NCBI RefSeq assembly: GCF_937425535.1 | Contig: NZ_OW485601.1 | Span: 301,001 to 365,000 of the forward strand | Direction: 5' to 3' | Source of the DNA: Rhodovastum atsumiense | GTDB taxonomy: Bacteria; Pseudomonadota; Alphaproteobacteria; Acetobacterales; Acetobacteraceae | DNA: 64,000 nt | Part shown: positions 8,396 through 18,194 of the stretch, in pieces | Layout: each line of letters starts with the position of its first letter | How positions within the stretch are numbered: the first letter of the stretch is position 1 | Notes under the pieces: model-generated | What the model was told of the DNA's origin: nothing | The model's input: only the letters and a program-made list of their open reading frames with translations | The model's database searches: none | Position numbers and translations under genes: made by a program

Positions 8396-9796
8396 TCAGT
8401 GCGGGATGCCGAAGATAAGTCCAAAAAACCAGTTATAGGCCTGGCCCAGCGCACATCCCAGCACCAGCATGGGTATGCCGACAAGCTCGGACCGGTAATC
8501 CTGAAGCCCATGGCGTATCTTGAAACGGATGGCGAGAGGCCATGTAATGAACTGGGTCAGGATGACGGCGCCGAGCGCACCGTTGAAGCCGAACAACGCA
8601 TATCCTGTCGGCAACGCAAGCACCATCGTAGCGGCGCGCAGCGCGTTCCACCCCGCGAGCACCCGCGCCTGACTCTGCATTATGCAATACTGCTCGACCA
8701 CCATGTAACGCAATCCGATCAATCCGAACGAAAGCGCGGAAAGTATGCTGCCAACACTGGCATAATGCTGATTGTAGAGCAGCCCCGCGATTGATGGTCC
8801 GGCCACAAACAGAAATCCAGCGGTGCTGAAGAGAAACAGGTCGGACTGCAACTGGAAGCGCAGAAAGGCACGCCGCAACCTCTGTTGGTCCTCACGGCTC
8901 ACCTGGCTCAGGCTGGGCAGCATCACCGATGAGACCAGGGCCAGGAACAGGGTCTGGACGACACCGAGCAGGATCGTGGCAATGGCGTAGTAGCCGACCG
9001 TTCTGGCGTCCACGATGCCGCCCAAAAGCAACTTATCGCCGCTCTGGATGAAGAACCACAGCGCGGAACTCGCCATGATCCACCGGCCGAACTGGATCAG
9101 GTTGCGCACGCACTCGCGATCCCAACGGAAACGCGCCTTCACCCCGGGCAGCAATACATGGCTTCCCACGATCTTGACCAGGCCGGAGATCGCCGCCCCG
9201 GCAACCAGAGCCCATACAGACCTGAAGCTGTAAGCCAGCACGATTGTACCGATAAGGCCCACGGCCTGGCTTCCCAGCTCCAGGAGGGTCAAGCGCACGA
9301 GATGGAGCTGGCGCTGCGCCTGCCGTATCTTGATCGATTCGAACCCCGCCGCAAAAGTGGTCAACGCAAACGCACAGAGGATAAAGGGCAAACGTGCGTC
9401 ACTATAGACCGTCCCGGGTTCAAACAGCCCCAACCACGTGGACGCGTACACCGCCGCGCCACAGGTCGCACAGGCCAGCCCGATGCACAGGCTGCGGACG
9501 ACCTGCATCGTCCAGGCTGTCTGGAGGAACACGGGGTCATCTCCCCGCCGACTGACGAGGACATTCTGGTTAATGCCCAGATCCGACAGGAGCGCCAACC
9601 CGGTCGAGACGGCGTAGACGATCGCGATGACACCGAAAGCCTCTGGGGGCAGCAAACGGGTGAGCAGCAAATTCCCGCCCAGTCGGATCGCGCTACCAAC
9701 CACCTGCTGGATAACGACGCAGATGCCCGCCCCCAGGACACGACGGCCCAGCAGTTGCCGTCGGCCGGCGACTGCAACGGTTGTTTGCCCGCTCAC
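8396..9796 (-). CDS. Oligosaccharide flippase, Wzx/MATE-like
   Basis: The 466-residue product is almost entirely hydrophobic with about twelve membrane segments, and fits the polysaccharide-transport flippase family that moves lipid-linked repeat units across the inner membrane. Typical parts are the early RLGGNLLLTRLLPPEAFGVIAIVYAVSTGLALLSDLG block and the later GDKLLLGGIVDARTVGYYAIA block. I chose the GTG at 9796 because the preceding small gene ends in a GTGA overlap there and GGAAG lies six bases upstream. The longer frame to 9877 is less likely. It works with the glycosyltransferases and Wza/GumC homologues nearby. Confidence 0.85.
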   Translation of the reverse strand: MSGQTTVAVAGRRQLLGRRVLGAGICVVIQQVVGSAIRLGGNLLLTRLLPPEAFGVIAIVYAVSTGLALLSDLGINQNVLVSRRGDDPVFLQTAWTMQVVRSLCIGLACATCGAAVYASTWLGLFEPGTVYSDARLPFILCAFALTTFAAGFESIKIRQAQRQLHLVRLTLLELGSQAVGLIGTIVLAYSFRSVWALVAGAAISGLVKIVGSHVLLPGVKARFRWDRECVRNLIQFGRWIMASSALWFFIQSGDKLLLGGIVDARTVGYYAIATILLGVVQTLFLALVSSVMLPSLSQVSREDQQRLRRAFLRFQLQSDLFLFSTAGFLFVAGPSIAGLLYNQHYASVGSILSALSFGLIGLRYMVVEQYCIMQSQARVLAGWNALRAATMVLALPTGYALFGFNGALGAVILTQFITWPLAIRFKIRHGLQDYRSELVGIPMLVLGCALGQAYNWFFGLIFGIPH

Positions 9797-10083
9797 CCGC
9801 TGCTTCCGACCAGCAGGCAGCTTCGAGCAGGCACCTCCTTGGCAGAAGCCCTGTGTCGCTGGGCATAGCGGACGCACAAGCTGGCGGTAAGGAGATACGC
9901 TTTGCCGATAGCGGCAATGCTGCCAACCATGGAGATGATAACCAGCATCATAACGATCGAGCTAAAAGGGAACTCTTTGATGCGCTCCGCCTCCGGGTCG
10001 TCGATATCGTGATAGATTCTTACGACGCGGTGCATTAGCGAAAGAGCGACCTGGGGGGAAAGCGAAAAGCCGATACCTCGCAT
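9793..10083 (-). CDS. Small membrane protein coupled to the flippase gene
   Basis: The 96-residue product begins MRGIGFSLSPQVALSLMHRVV. It has a charged stretch (IYHDIDDPEAERIKEF) and then one long hydrophobic region (about residues 40-72) that could form one or two membrane segments, and ends basic. Its stop overlaps the flippase GTG start in GTGA, which is the main reason for treating it as real. I do not recognise a family. It could be a fragment of a larger membrane protein or a small partner of the flippase. Confidence 0.5.
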   Translation of the reverse strand: MRGIGFSLSPQVALSLMHRVVRIYHDIDDPEAERIKEFPFSSIVMMLVIISMVGSIAAIGKAYLLTASLCVRYAQRHRASAKEVPARSCLLVGSSG

Positions 10084-10221
10084 GGGAGTACGATCTGCAT
10101 AAGAGGTTTCACCACGTCGATGATGGCTTGCTCCTGCCGCATTTTTTCCATTAGCAAGTTACTGACATAAGAAAATCACCGGAAAGGGAATTTGGTACAG
10201 GAAGCTCCATATGGCTGGGCA

Positions 10222-10803
10222 TCACCGTCCTCGTGGATCCGCCTCCGCGTAGGCATCAGGCGCGTGCAGGAATGCTGCACTCCCTGGGGAGGCACGTAGA
10301 ACCCGCGCCGGCACGCCAACCACGACGGCGCCCGCCGGAACATCGGCGAGTACCACGGCATTGGCGCCAACCATCGCATTTGCGCCGACGGTGACCTTAC
10401 CCAGGACCACTGCCCCGGCGCCGAGGCTTACGCCCTCCATCAGGACAGGTGCCTCGTTTGGAGCGTCCAGGGTTCTCAGGCCCAATGTGCAGTTCTGTCG
10501 CAGGATGCACCGATCACCGATGATCGCCGCCCCATGGACGACGATGCCACCCTGATGTTCAATGATCACCTTGCGCCCAACCCTTGCAGAGTACGGCAGC
10601 TCTATGCCGTAGACGTTGCGGCAGAATCGGTAAAGAGCGCGATAGAGTATGGAAAACGGCGCCCTCAGCAGCTTGCTGCGGATCCCCATGCGCCACACAC
10701 CGAACCGATAGGCTGCGAGCGCGCGGAAGCCTGGCCGCGTCCAGTCACGGCCATTGGCCCTGTAATCCTCGCCGATTACCGAGAGCAGTTCCCCGACACG
10801 CAC
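10222..10803 (-). CDS. Serine O-acetyltransferase-like hexapeptide-repeat acetyltransferase
   Basis: The 193-residue protein has a helical N-terminus (VGELLSVIGEDYRANG) and then a left-handed beta-helix with VYGIELPYSARVGRKVIIEHQGG, GDRCILRQNCTLG and ILVGV-type hexads up to AVVVGVPARVLR. This matches the CysE-like acetyltransferases found in exopolysaccharide loci, which probably acetylate a sugar. The GTG start at 10803 lies eight bases after GGAG and just beyond the stop of the upstream glycosyltransferase. The longer ATG frame would overlap that gene by 89 bases. Confidence 0.8.
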   Translation of the reverse strand: MRVGELLSVIGEDYRANGRDWTRPGFRALAAYRFGVWRMGIRSKLLRAPFSILYRALYRFCRNVYGIELPYSARVGRKVIIEHQGGIVVHGAAIIGDRCILRQNCTLGLRTLDAPNEAPVLMEGVSLGAGAVVLGKVTVGANAMVGANAVVLADVPAGAVVVGVPARVLRASPGSAAFLHAPDAYAEADPRGR

Positions 10804-10807
10804 GACG

Positions 10808-11935
10808 CTACTCCTTATATGCGTAACTCGACACTCCCTGAAGCTTGCCCAGAAAGACACTGCGAGCAAATGCGGCCGCCCCCTGAAGCTGAGCAAACTT
10901 ATCGAGCATGATCAGCCCCCCCCAGCGTGTCGCAACGAGCAAGGGCTCTCCCTGGACCAAGCGCTGATGGACCATGCGCAGCAGTTGTCCTCCCCAAAGC
11001 AGGGCGAGCAGCGCAGCGAGCAGCGCCACCATCGTACTTGCGCAAACGATTCCGACCAGAAGGGCGATGACACTGCCGAGCGCCACTGCATCCCAGAAGA
11101 GAAAGCTGGCAAGATCACGAAGCCAGCCTGGATCGGCATTGATGCGATGACGAAAGATAAGTGCGGCGAAAGCGTGTCCACCCCGGGCTGAACGCTTCCA
11201 CCACTGCCTGAAGCGCGAAATTGCGATATCGTGTACCGTCATCTCCGCCGGTGTCCGGCAAATCAACCAACCGGCACCGCGCAAGCGAAGGCACAGATCT
11301 GGCTCCTCTCCGGCAATGAGCCACTCGCAGTAGGCCTTCGCGTCCATAACTGCGCCGGCACGTAGCATGACGTCACCACCACAGGACGACACGATGCCGA
11401 CAGGCACGTCCCACTCAGCGTCGCAGATTCGGTTGTAGATCGTAGCGGTCGGAAACCGCTCGCGCCGACGTCCAAAGACCGCCGCGAATCGAGAATTCGC
11501 TTCTAGTACGCCTCTTGCATGCGCGAGCCATCCTTCGCTCAACTCACAGTCGCCATCGATCATCTGCACATAGGCGATGCCAGGATGAAGCTCGAGCGCG
11601 CGCCGCAAGCCAACGTTGCGCGCGCGCGCGGCCGAAAACGCTGGAGGTGTCGCGAGTTCGACGACATCAAAGCCAAGCTCGCGCGCAAGCTGCGCGCTGC
11701 CGTCTGTGGAGGCAGAATCGACATAGATTCGGCAGGAGAGAGCAGGAATCGAGGTGAGGCACTTTCGCAGGCGCTCCCCCTCATTGCGGCCGATGACCAC
11801 GACCGCCACATCGGGAATCATCTCAATCCTTACCTCGCCCTTCCCTCCGCCGTTGCCAGATTCGGGTTCTATTTGCTGGCTCTCCGTCATGGGAACCGGC
11901 ATGGTTGAGGTGTTCGCGCTGACCGATCCTGACAA
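10808..11935 (-). CDS. Glycosyltransferase family 2
   Basis: The protein has a GT-A catalytic domain: VVVIGRNEGERLRKCL binds the nucleotide, MIDGDCEL is the DxD-like metal site and SARGGHAF is near the acceptor region. It ends with two or three hydrophobic segments (about residues 280-330) that would anchor it in the inner membrane. The start may be further in than 11935, for example at MTESQQ or MIPDVAVVV, since the first 35 residues are not conserved-looking. It would add one sugar during repeat-unit assembly. It is followed directly by the acetyltransferase gene. Confidence 0.82.
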   Translation of the reverse strand: MSGSVSANTSTMPVPMTESQQIEPESGNGGGKGEVRIEMIPDVAVVVIGRNEGERLRKCLTSIPALSCRIYVDSASTDGSAQLARELGFDVVELATPPAFSAARARNVGLRRALELHPGIAYVQMIDGDCELSEGWLAHARGVLEANSRFAAVFGRRRERFPTATIYNRICDAEWDVPVGIVSSCGGDVMLRAGAVMDAKAYCEWLIAGEEPDLCLRLRGAGWLICRTPAEMTVHDIAISRFRQWWKRSARGGHAFAALIFRHRINADPGWLRDLASFLFWDAVALGSVIALLVGIVCASTMVALLAALLALLWGGQLLRMVHQRLVQGEPLLVATRWGGLIMLDKFAQLQGAAAFARSVFLGKLQGVSSYAYKE

Positions 11936-12297
11936 TGACGGTGCCTCCCTTGTATGTCGAAGTCGCCTCCGTCGTCTGGCAGTATCGCAGTCTGAGAAGC
12001 CGTCAGCGTCGGCATCGTTTGCTGCAGTCCCAGGCGGGGCCGCACCGCCGAAGGCGTGCTATTTCGGATCAGAACAGTCTGCAAGTGGGCTATAAATGGC
12101 CATGCCGCCATCGCACTGAGCATCACCATCAGCACACACCAAATGCGCTTCTCGTAATGAATTTTATTTTTGTCATAATATTAGTGCAATTTCGAAAAAT
12201 CACCTTCGCCGCCATGTCGATCCTACTCCGCCGCCTCCTCTCGGTCCCGACGACCACGATGATCTATTTGTCGAGAGCACTGAAACGTCCGTTCACA
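11936..12297. other. Non-coding gap between two minus-strand polysaccharide genes
   Basis: No convincing gene is present. The part around 12155-12200 is unusually AT-rich for the window and could hold a promoter for the glycosyltransferase gene at 10808-11935, but no specific -35/-10 pair stands out. Confidence 0.4.
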
Positions 12298-13815
12298 TCA
12301 TACCTCGCAGATCCACAGCAATAGGACAGCGTAAATGCCTCCAAGCAGGAGAATCATGAAGGAAAGCGATACGACGCTCAGGCATTGCGAGATCAACGAA
12401 CGGGACCCATCTATTGCGGAAATACCGCCTGCAATCGGAAGATCGAGCACTTCAAGTTCCATCAACGAGTGAAATGAACGGTCGAACTGCTTAAGCAGAA
12501 GCGGAAGGCCGATTGCGCCTAGACAGGCAACAGCGAACACGGCGGAAACGAGCGTTTTCCGCTTCGGAGAGACCGGATTCAGCGGCACGACCGGCGGATC
12601 CACGATCTGTGCCCTGATCTTGTCGACGCCCGTGTCTGCAGCCTCGGTCAGGCGCATGGCCTCCCGGCGCCGTAGCAATTCAGTGTAGCCGTTATAGGCC
12701 TCTTCGTATTCGCGCTTGATGTTGACGAAGTCGCTCTGCACTGTTGGTGCATCACGGCTCATGACCTGCAGTCGGTCGCGTTCCACCGTGGCAGCCGCCA
12801 GGCGTTGTTCCAGGGAGGCGACGGCAAGCTGGGTATCAACGAGGTCTCGTTTAACCCGCTCGTAGACAGGGTTTGGCACAACACGATCCGTGGTTGCGGC
12901 ACCAGCCCCCAGGCCAGTTGCACGCAGGCGGCCGACGAGCTCTCGGGCACGGACAACGTCGGGATGTGTATCGGTGTAGCGCAGCCGCAGTGCGGTCAGT
13001 TCGAGTTCCGCCCGCGTTAACTCGGGGCTGGCCGTGACGCCAGCAGAGGCGGCGGCAGATTTCGTCCCGTCCGGAACGAGCTTCACCGCGGAAGGTATGG
13101 TAGCAAGCTCCCGCTGCAGAACTGTAATTTTCACTTTTAGCTCAGCGAGTTGCGTTTTCGCCGCCGAAACCTGCGCGATCGCGTTGCTAAGCCTGGAAGG
13201 CCCGCCCGTCGGATCCGGAAGCAGGTCCCCGTAGCGGTTTTGGAATTCGGTCTTCCGCGCCTCCGCCTTCCTGAGCGTTTCTTCGTAGATGGCGATCTGC
13301 TCCGCCAGGAACTGCCGAGCAGTGTCGAGATCGTTGCGTGTCGCCGCCGTCCTGCTCTCCATGAAGATCGTGAGTAACGTGTTCACCACCTCGTAGGCCT
13401 GGGTCGGACTACCGTCGCTGTAGGTCACGGAGAAAAGATTCTTTGTGGGTGTGACGACCTTCACCTCGGCGGCCAGCCTTTGGGACAAACTCTCCAGTGC
13501 GGCGGGGCTGGTGCCCCTGGATTTGAGGTTCGTGCGCGCGATCAGAGCCTCGATGTTAGGTCGACTCAGGAGCGTGCGGTGCAGCAGGTCGATCTGGCTC
13601 CCAGGAGCACTCTCGAGAGCGATGCCCTTCAAGAGTGGGGTAAGTACCGCGTCCGCATCGACGTAAAGCCTGGCACTGACCTCATACTTGTTCGGGATGA
13701 GCATGACAGCGCTCCAGCCGATCAGGCAGACCAGGCAGGCCACCGCGACGGACCACCAGCGGTGGCGCCATGCCATCGTGAGGTAGGGATAGTAGAGCGC
13801 ACGAATGTTCAGCAT
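12298..13815 (-). CDS. Polysaccharide chain-length determinant / GumC-Wzz family protein
   Basis: The 505-residue protein has one membrane segment near the N-terminus (WWSVAVACLVCLIGWSAVMLI), a long periplasmic part rich in coiled coil (residues about 160-400), and a second and third hydrophobic segment near the C-terminus. The PxxP-like VVPLNPVSPKRK precedes the second segment. This is the layout of the GumC/Wzz co-polymerases that set chain length. There is no fused tyrosine-kinase domain. It lies ten bases downstream of the export lipoprotein gene and is probably cotranscribed with it. Confidence 0.85.
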   Translation of the reverse strand: MLNIRALYYPYLTMAWRHRWWSVAVACLVCLIGWSAVMLIPNKYEVSARLYVDADAVLTPLLKGIALESAPGSQIDLLHRTLLSRPNIEALIARTNLKSRGTSPAALESLSQRLAAEVKVVTPTKNLFSVTYSDGSPTQAYEVVNTLLTIFMESRTAATRNDLDTARQFLAEQIAIYEETLRKAEARKTEFQNRYGDLLPDPTGGPSRLSNAIAQVSAAKTQLAELKVKITVLQRELATIPSAVKLVPDGTKSAAASAGVTASPELTRAELELTALRLRYTDTHPDVVRARELVGRLRATGLGAGAATTDRVVPNPVYERVKRDLVDTQLAVASLEQRLAAATVERDRLQVMSRDAPTVQSDFVNIKREYEEAYNGYTELLRRREAMRLTEAADTGVDKIRAQIVDPPVVPLNPVSPKRKTLVSAVFAVACLGAIGLPLLLKQFDRSFHSLMELEVLDLPIAGGISAIDGSRSLISQCLSVVSLSFMILLLGGIYAVLLLWICEV

Positions 13816-13824
13816 CCAGGTCTC

Positions 13825-14472
13825 TCAGAACCAGGTCTGCGGGATGACGAGCGTATCGCCGGGCTGCACCTCGACGTTCTGGCCGATATCGCCGTCCTTG
13901 AGCAAGTCGGCCAGACGGACCGGGATGTGCTCCTGGCCTTGGGTGGTGTTGCGCAGGATGAAGGCGCGGTTGCCGGCGGCGAATCGTGTCAGTCCCTTAA
14001 CCATGATCATCGTGTCGAGAACGGTCATGTGATCGCGATAAGGAATCGCCTGCGGCTGCGTCGCCTCGCCGATGACGCGAACCTGGCGGTTAAACGGGCC
14101 AACAAAAGTGCGCACGATCACCGTCACATTCGGATCTTTAACGTACTCCTTGAGCCGTTCGGAGATGTCCTGCGCGAGCGTCCCCGGTGTCTTGCCTGCC
14201 GCCACCATCTCGGGAGCAAGGGGCGTGGAGATGCGGCCGTCTGGACGAACGGGCACCTCGCTGCTGAGCTGCGGCGCGTCGTAGACGAACACCTGCAACT
14301 GGTCACCGGCGCCGATGATGTAGCTCTCCTTCTCGTCGGAGAGCGCCGCAGTTGTGGCACTCTTCTCAACCGGGCTTGTCACGGTCGTCCGGTCGCGCGA
14401 GGCGACACCAGGACTGCAGGCAGTAAGCAGAACCAGTGCCAGAAAGCAGGCCGGATGAAGGTCGGTCATCAT
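13825..14472 (-). CDS. Polysaccharide export lipoprotein, Wza family
   Basis: The product begins with a lipoprotein signal, with LVLLTAC as lipobox, so it should be acylated and sent to the outer membrane. YIIGAGDQLQVFVYDAPQLSSEVPVRPDGRIS starts the poly-export domain, and a SLBB-like domain (VIGEATQPQAIPYRDHMTVLDTM) follows. At 215 residues it is shorter than Escherichia coli Wza, like the outer-membrane export proteins of many alphaproteobacterial loci. The ATG at 14472 follows GGAACC. A longer frame exists but would bury the signal peptide. Confidence 0.85.
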   Translation of the reverse strand: MMTDLHPACFLALVLLTACSPGVASRDRTTVTSPVEKSATTAALSDEKESYIIGAGDQLQVFVYDAPQLSSEVPVRPDGRISTPLAPEMVAAGKTPGTLAQDISERLKEYVKDPNVTVIVRTFVGPFNRQVRVIGEATQPQAIPYRDHMTVLDTMIMVKGLTRFAAGNRAFILRNTTQGQEHIPVRLADLLKDGDIGQNVEVQPGDTLVIPQTWF

Positions 14473-15251
14473 GGTGGTTCCAGGAATGGACATGGCGTGG
14501 TCTGAACGAAGCTCCGGTTCATCACTCAGTGCGTCAGCCACGGTGGGAGACGCAATTGAGATTGCCGCCGAGCAACGCTCGTATCTTGAACGCATGCCGC
14601 AACCGTTGCAGATAACTTGCTTTGGCGCCGCGGCTGCCGAAGCGGGTTCCCAGAGGGCTGGTGCTCCAATCGGCGCAGGCCAGGTGGCATCCGCCATCCC
14701 GATGGCGCCGCATGTTTTGCGGAAAGGAGCCGCACTTCACCGGCCATCAGCTTGGCTTGCTTCATTTCCGGACAGACTGTACCGACGAACCTTGCCTGAC
14801 TCTCCCACGCGCGGGCTTTCTTCGCTTTCATCAGCCGGCCGTCCAGTGGCAGACGTGAAACCCAACGACACCAGAGGAAGGGCCCTTTCGCCCTCCAGAG
14901 CTCCGTTCGTCACCGCCCGGTCCATGAAGCGGAAGCAATTGAACAGGCTGCAAAAATGAGGGAGGCCGCGACACTCCCGGTTCGAGGCAGGCCAGCCCCG
15001 TGCCCCCCACGTCATGCCCCAACAACGAAAGCCGCAGTCGCAATCGACAATGTCCGCGGAATTCATGCCGATCGACAAGCAGGACATGTCGCAGCAAGGC
15101 CGGTTCAAGGGCGGAGTGATCAGTCCAAGGCACGTTGTTCCTGCTGGCATCGCCGTCGCGAGCATGGCAGTCGCCCGTGAAATCAGATGTCTGTGCGTCG
15201 AAGCTGGCATGATTCGATTCTACCGAGGACACCACGTGTTTTGGCGTTGCC
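14473..15251. other. Gap without a supported gene
   Basis: Several overlapping open frames on both strands cross this 779-base stretch, but none resembles a known protein, none has a good ribosome-binding site and their amino-acid composition looks random. It may hold the promoter of the wza-gumC pair or an eroded gene. Confidence 0.4.
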
Positions 15252-16436
15252 TTACCAATAATGAATGGCCTTGCCGCGCCGAAGCTGCCGGTTTGCCGCA
15301 TGGAGCACGATGAGTTCAATGACGAACGCGCCGAGCAGAAACGGGACAAGGTGCAGTACACGCCAGACTGGACGGCGCGAGAGGATGCCGAATCGGCTCC
15401 ACACCCGCTCGCGGAACATCCCACGTGGAAGCGCCCACAGGCCACGATTGGCGATGGCGTTGGCGACCAACCCCTCGAACCAGGTTGGACGTTCCTGGTT
15501 TAACCTTCTGATGAGGTCGCCCGCACCAAGTCCCCTCGGGTCAGTCAGGAAGTGCAAAACATCCCAGCAGAGATACACATTGACAGCGGTTCCGATCACG
15601 AGCCGCACCTCATGGCGGATGATCGCCCGCACGCTATTCAGACCTTCGTAGTAATGAGCCGCATCCGCCGCTCGCCTGATGCGGCTGGAATCAGGGGCCA
15701 CCCGGAAGCCATCCGTCGTGATGGCCGCCGCCAGGAATCCATCTTCACCCGGCAACCCGCGAGGCATCCAGATCGCCCGCAGCGTATCGCCGCGTGCGCA
15801 GTAAAAGCTGCCGGCCAAGCCCGGCGGTCTTTCCAATCTCTGCGCCGACAGTTGGACCAGCGCCCGCTCCAGCAGATTGGGATGCGCCTTACGCACCAGG
15901 TCGTTCACCGGCAGGTCAACGACGACATCCCCCTGGCGGCTGACCAGCAGTTGAGCGATGGAATTCTCGATGGTATGTGTCGTCACGAATTCGATATCGG
16001 CGTCCATCATTACAAAAATATCAGTCGCCGGATCCGCAATTTCGTGGATCAGCTCATTCCAGGCAGCGCTCTTTCCGGGTCGGGAAAGCGAAACGACCTT
16101 GTATCCGACCTCGATCCGGGACGAAGCTGTCTTCGCCTCGGCGAGTGCTCGCTCGGCGATCGCGGCCGTCGCATCGGTACAACCGTTCGGCACGACCACG
16201 ATTTCCAGTCTAAGCGAAGATTCGACGGTGTTGCCGGTCAGGATCGATTGGGCAAACAGGGAAGCGATTGTCGCGCCAAGCCTGCGCTCTTCGTTATGGG
16301 CCAGGATCCCCACGGTCACCAGCAGGCCCGCCGCGGAGGCTGCCCGTGGATCCGATGAAAGCGTGGCCGGATGTCTCGTGATATCGGCGGACCAGGCACC
16401 TGAGTCGGGCAAAACAGGAGGCGGCCGCTGCATCAT
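15252..16436 (-). CDS. Glycosyltransferase family 2, membrane-anchored
   Basis: From the paired ATGs at 16436 the protein has 394 residues. VTVGILAHNEERRLGATIASL begins the GT-A fold, FVMMDADIEF is the DxD site and GLPGEDGFLAAAITTDGF is near the catalytic acidic residues. A hydrophobic segment close to the C-terminus (VLHLVPFLLGAFVIELIVL) should anchor it. The longer frame to 16799 adds residues that look unrelated. It probably transfers a sugar to the growing repeat unit. Confidence 0.8.
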   Translation of the reverse strand: MMQRPPPVLPDSGAWSADITRHPATLSSDPRAASAAGLLVTVGILAHNEERRLGATIASLFAQSILTGNTVESSLRLEIVVVPNGCTDATAAIAERALAEAKTASSRIEVGYKVVSLSRPGKSAAWNELIHEIADPATDIFVMMDADIEFVTTHTIENSIAQLLVSRQGDVVVDLPVNDLVRKAHPNLLERALVQLSAQRLERPPGLAGSFYCARGDTLRAIWMPRGLPGEDGFLAAAITTDGFRVAPDSSRIRRAADAAHYYEGLNSVRAIIRHEVRLVIGTAVNVYLCWDVLHFLTDPRGLGAGDLIRRLNQERPTWFEGLVANAIANRGLWALPRGMFRERVWSRFGILSRRPVWRVLHLVPFLLGAFVIELIVLHAANRQLRRGKAIHYW

Positions 16437-17104
16437 TCCGATTTCCAATAACAAGAATGAAAAGCATGGCCAGGACCGGCGCACAGCATGTTTGACTTTT
16501 CTCCGCCCAGGGGTTCTCCGGGTGGGCACCAGGGGTTCATCCCGAATTGGCCCCAACCTGCCCGCCGCTTCCGCCGAAACCGGTGGGCAGCCCCAAGCTG
16601 GCCGCTTCGCGCGTTCGGCGCAGCCCACACATCGTCTGGCGCTGAGGCAAAAACAGCCAACTGAGTTCCGAATATCTGGAAAAAGCGCTTCATGACCGCG
16701 AAATATATAGTCACGCCGGTGCCGCTGCCGTCCAGACGCACCGAGGGATGAGGATACCTCATTAGGGTTACGCCTTATGCGATCATTGCATCGTTGCACC
16801 AGCGTGTGAGAAGAGGACGTTTATTCAGAGAATGTCCTGGAGTGGTGTTCTCCCGGAAGTTAGTCGTGAATTGGGGAAGCGATGCTGCCAAATAGTTGAA
16901 TTTGCTTGCTTCGAACGTTGGCATCTCATCGGGAGTTGCAGCTATCGCCGAGTGCATCAGCGACAATACAGATTGTGCCTTCACCTCAGTTGTGTTGGAC
17001 CGCAAGGCGGTATAGCAGCTTGATGCGCTGCGTCGTTTCCAGTGCCTTTCAAGGAGAAGCATCCTCGCCCGCCCCGGATGCGGCCAAACGCAACACAGGG
17101 CGAT
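16437..17104. other. Divergent intergenic region of the polysaccharide locus
   Basis: This 668-base stretch separates the minus and plus arms of the locus and should hold both promoters. Composition drops in GC around 16780-17000. No clear open frame, operator or hairpin was recognised. Confidence 0.4.
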
Positions 17105-18109
17105 ATGGCCGGTATCATGTTATTTTATAATACCAATGATCTACCCATGCAAAGCTCTGAACCAGACCTCAGTATCATCATCGTATTTTATAAGACTTCT
17201 CATCTCATCGAACCATTGATGGCCGCGCTTGATGCAAGCACAAGCCATCTTTCTGTAGAAACGATCATTGTTGACAATGCGTCCTGCGATGGTTCCGTGG
17301 CGAGGCTGCGGGAGCGGGTCCCGTCTGCCCGAATTATTGAGAATGAAAGAAATGTCGGCTTTGGGCGAGCCAACAACCAGGCACTTGCGGTCGCGCACGG
17401 GCGTTTTCTCCTGCTCCTGAACACCGATGCTTTCGTCGCGCCCGAGACACTTCTCGCCACCGTGCGCGCGATGGAGGAACATCCGGATTGGGGCATCCTC
17501 GGCGTTCGCCTGGTGGGGCCTGACGGATCCGACCAACCTTCATGCCGCCACTTCCCCACACCAGCAAACATTTTTCTGAACGCTACCGGCCTTGGCCGCG
17601 TCATGCCCTGGGTGAAGCCGGTCGACGATCCCTTGTGCAAACGTGACGTCACACAGGAATGCGATTGGGTTCCCGGTTGCTACTTCCTCATTCGCCGGAG
17701 CGTGGTGGAACAGATAGGTGTCCTCGATTCCAGATTCTTTATGTACTACGAAGAAGTTGACTATTGTCGGCGAGCGAAGGCGGCCGGGTGGAAGGTGGTC
17801 TATTTTCCCGGCACGCGCGTCATTCACCTGGGTGGCGTAAGCGCCGAGAGACTCGGACCGCTTGCGGCCACGATACGCCAAGTCCCCGCGCTTCAGCTTG
17901 AGAGCGAAATCCTCTACTTCCGCAAGCACCTTGGCTTACCTGGGTTACTTACCATATTCATGCTGACACTGGCGGCCAATGCCATCGTCCGCTTCAAGGC
18001 AGCCGTGAGGCAGAAACAGCCAAGGCCGGAATACACCGGACTGCCGTCCAGCTTTGCGCTGATCATAACTCTCCTGCAAACGCGATGCGGCCTCAGGCCA
18101 ACGCGGTAA
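17105..18109 (+). CDS. Glycosyltransferase family 2, rhamnosyltransferase-like
   Basis: The protein shows LSIIIVFYKTSHLIEPLM, IENERNVGFGRANNQAL and LLLLNTDAFV (DxD-type), then WVPGCYFLIRRSV and FFMYYEEVDYCRRAKAAGW, the pattern of bacterial rhamnosyltransferase-like GT2 enzymes. Start choice is open: 17105 follows an AGGG at a short distance, 17147 (MQSSEPDL) is closest to the conserved domain, and 17042 is the longest. It opens the plus-strand arm of the locus. Confidence 0.82.
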   Translation: MAGIMLFYNTNDLPMQSSEPDLSIIIVFYKTSHLIEPLMAALDASTSHLSVETIIVDNASCDGSVARLRERVPSARIIENERNVGFGRANNQALAVAHGRFLLLLNTDAFVAPETLLATVRAMEEHPDWGILGVRLVGPDGSDQPSCRHFPTPANIFLNATGLGRVMPWVKPVDDPLCKRDVTQECDWVPGCYFLIRRSVVEQIGVLDSRFFMYYEEVDYCRRAKAAGWKVVYFPGTRVIHLGGVSAERLGPLAATIRQVPALQLESEILYFRKHLGLPGLLTIFMLTLAANAIVRFKAAVRQKQPRPEYTGLPSSFALIITLLQTRCGLRPTR

Positions 18110-18194
18110 GTGTTCCTGACGCGGGAACCTGGTGGTTTGCCAAAGCCCCCATCCGGTCGGCGCGTGTTCCGACCGAAGCCGGAATATCGCGCTT

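Noticed and set aside
14737-15210. Minus-strand frame between the wza-like gene and a glycosyltransferase gene
   Set aside because: No family resemblance, no ribosome-binding site and overlap with several equally poor frames.
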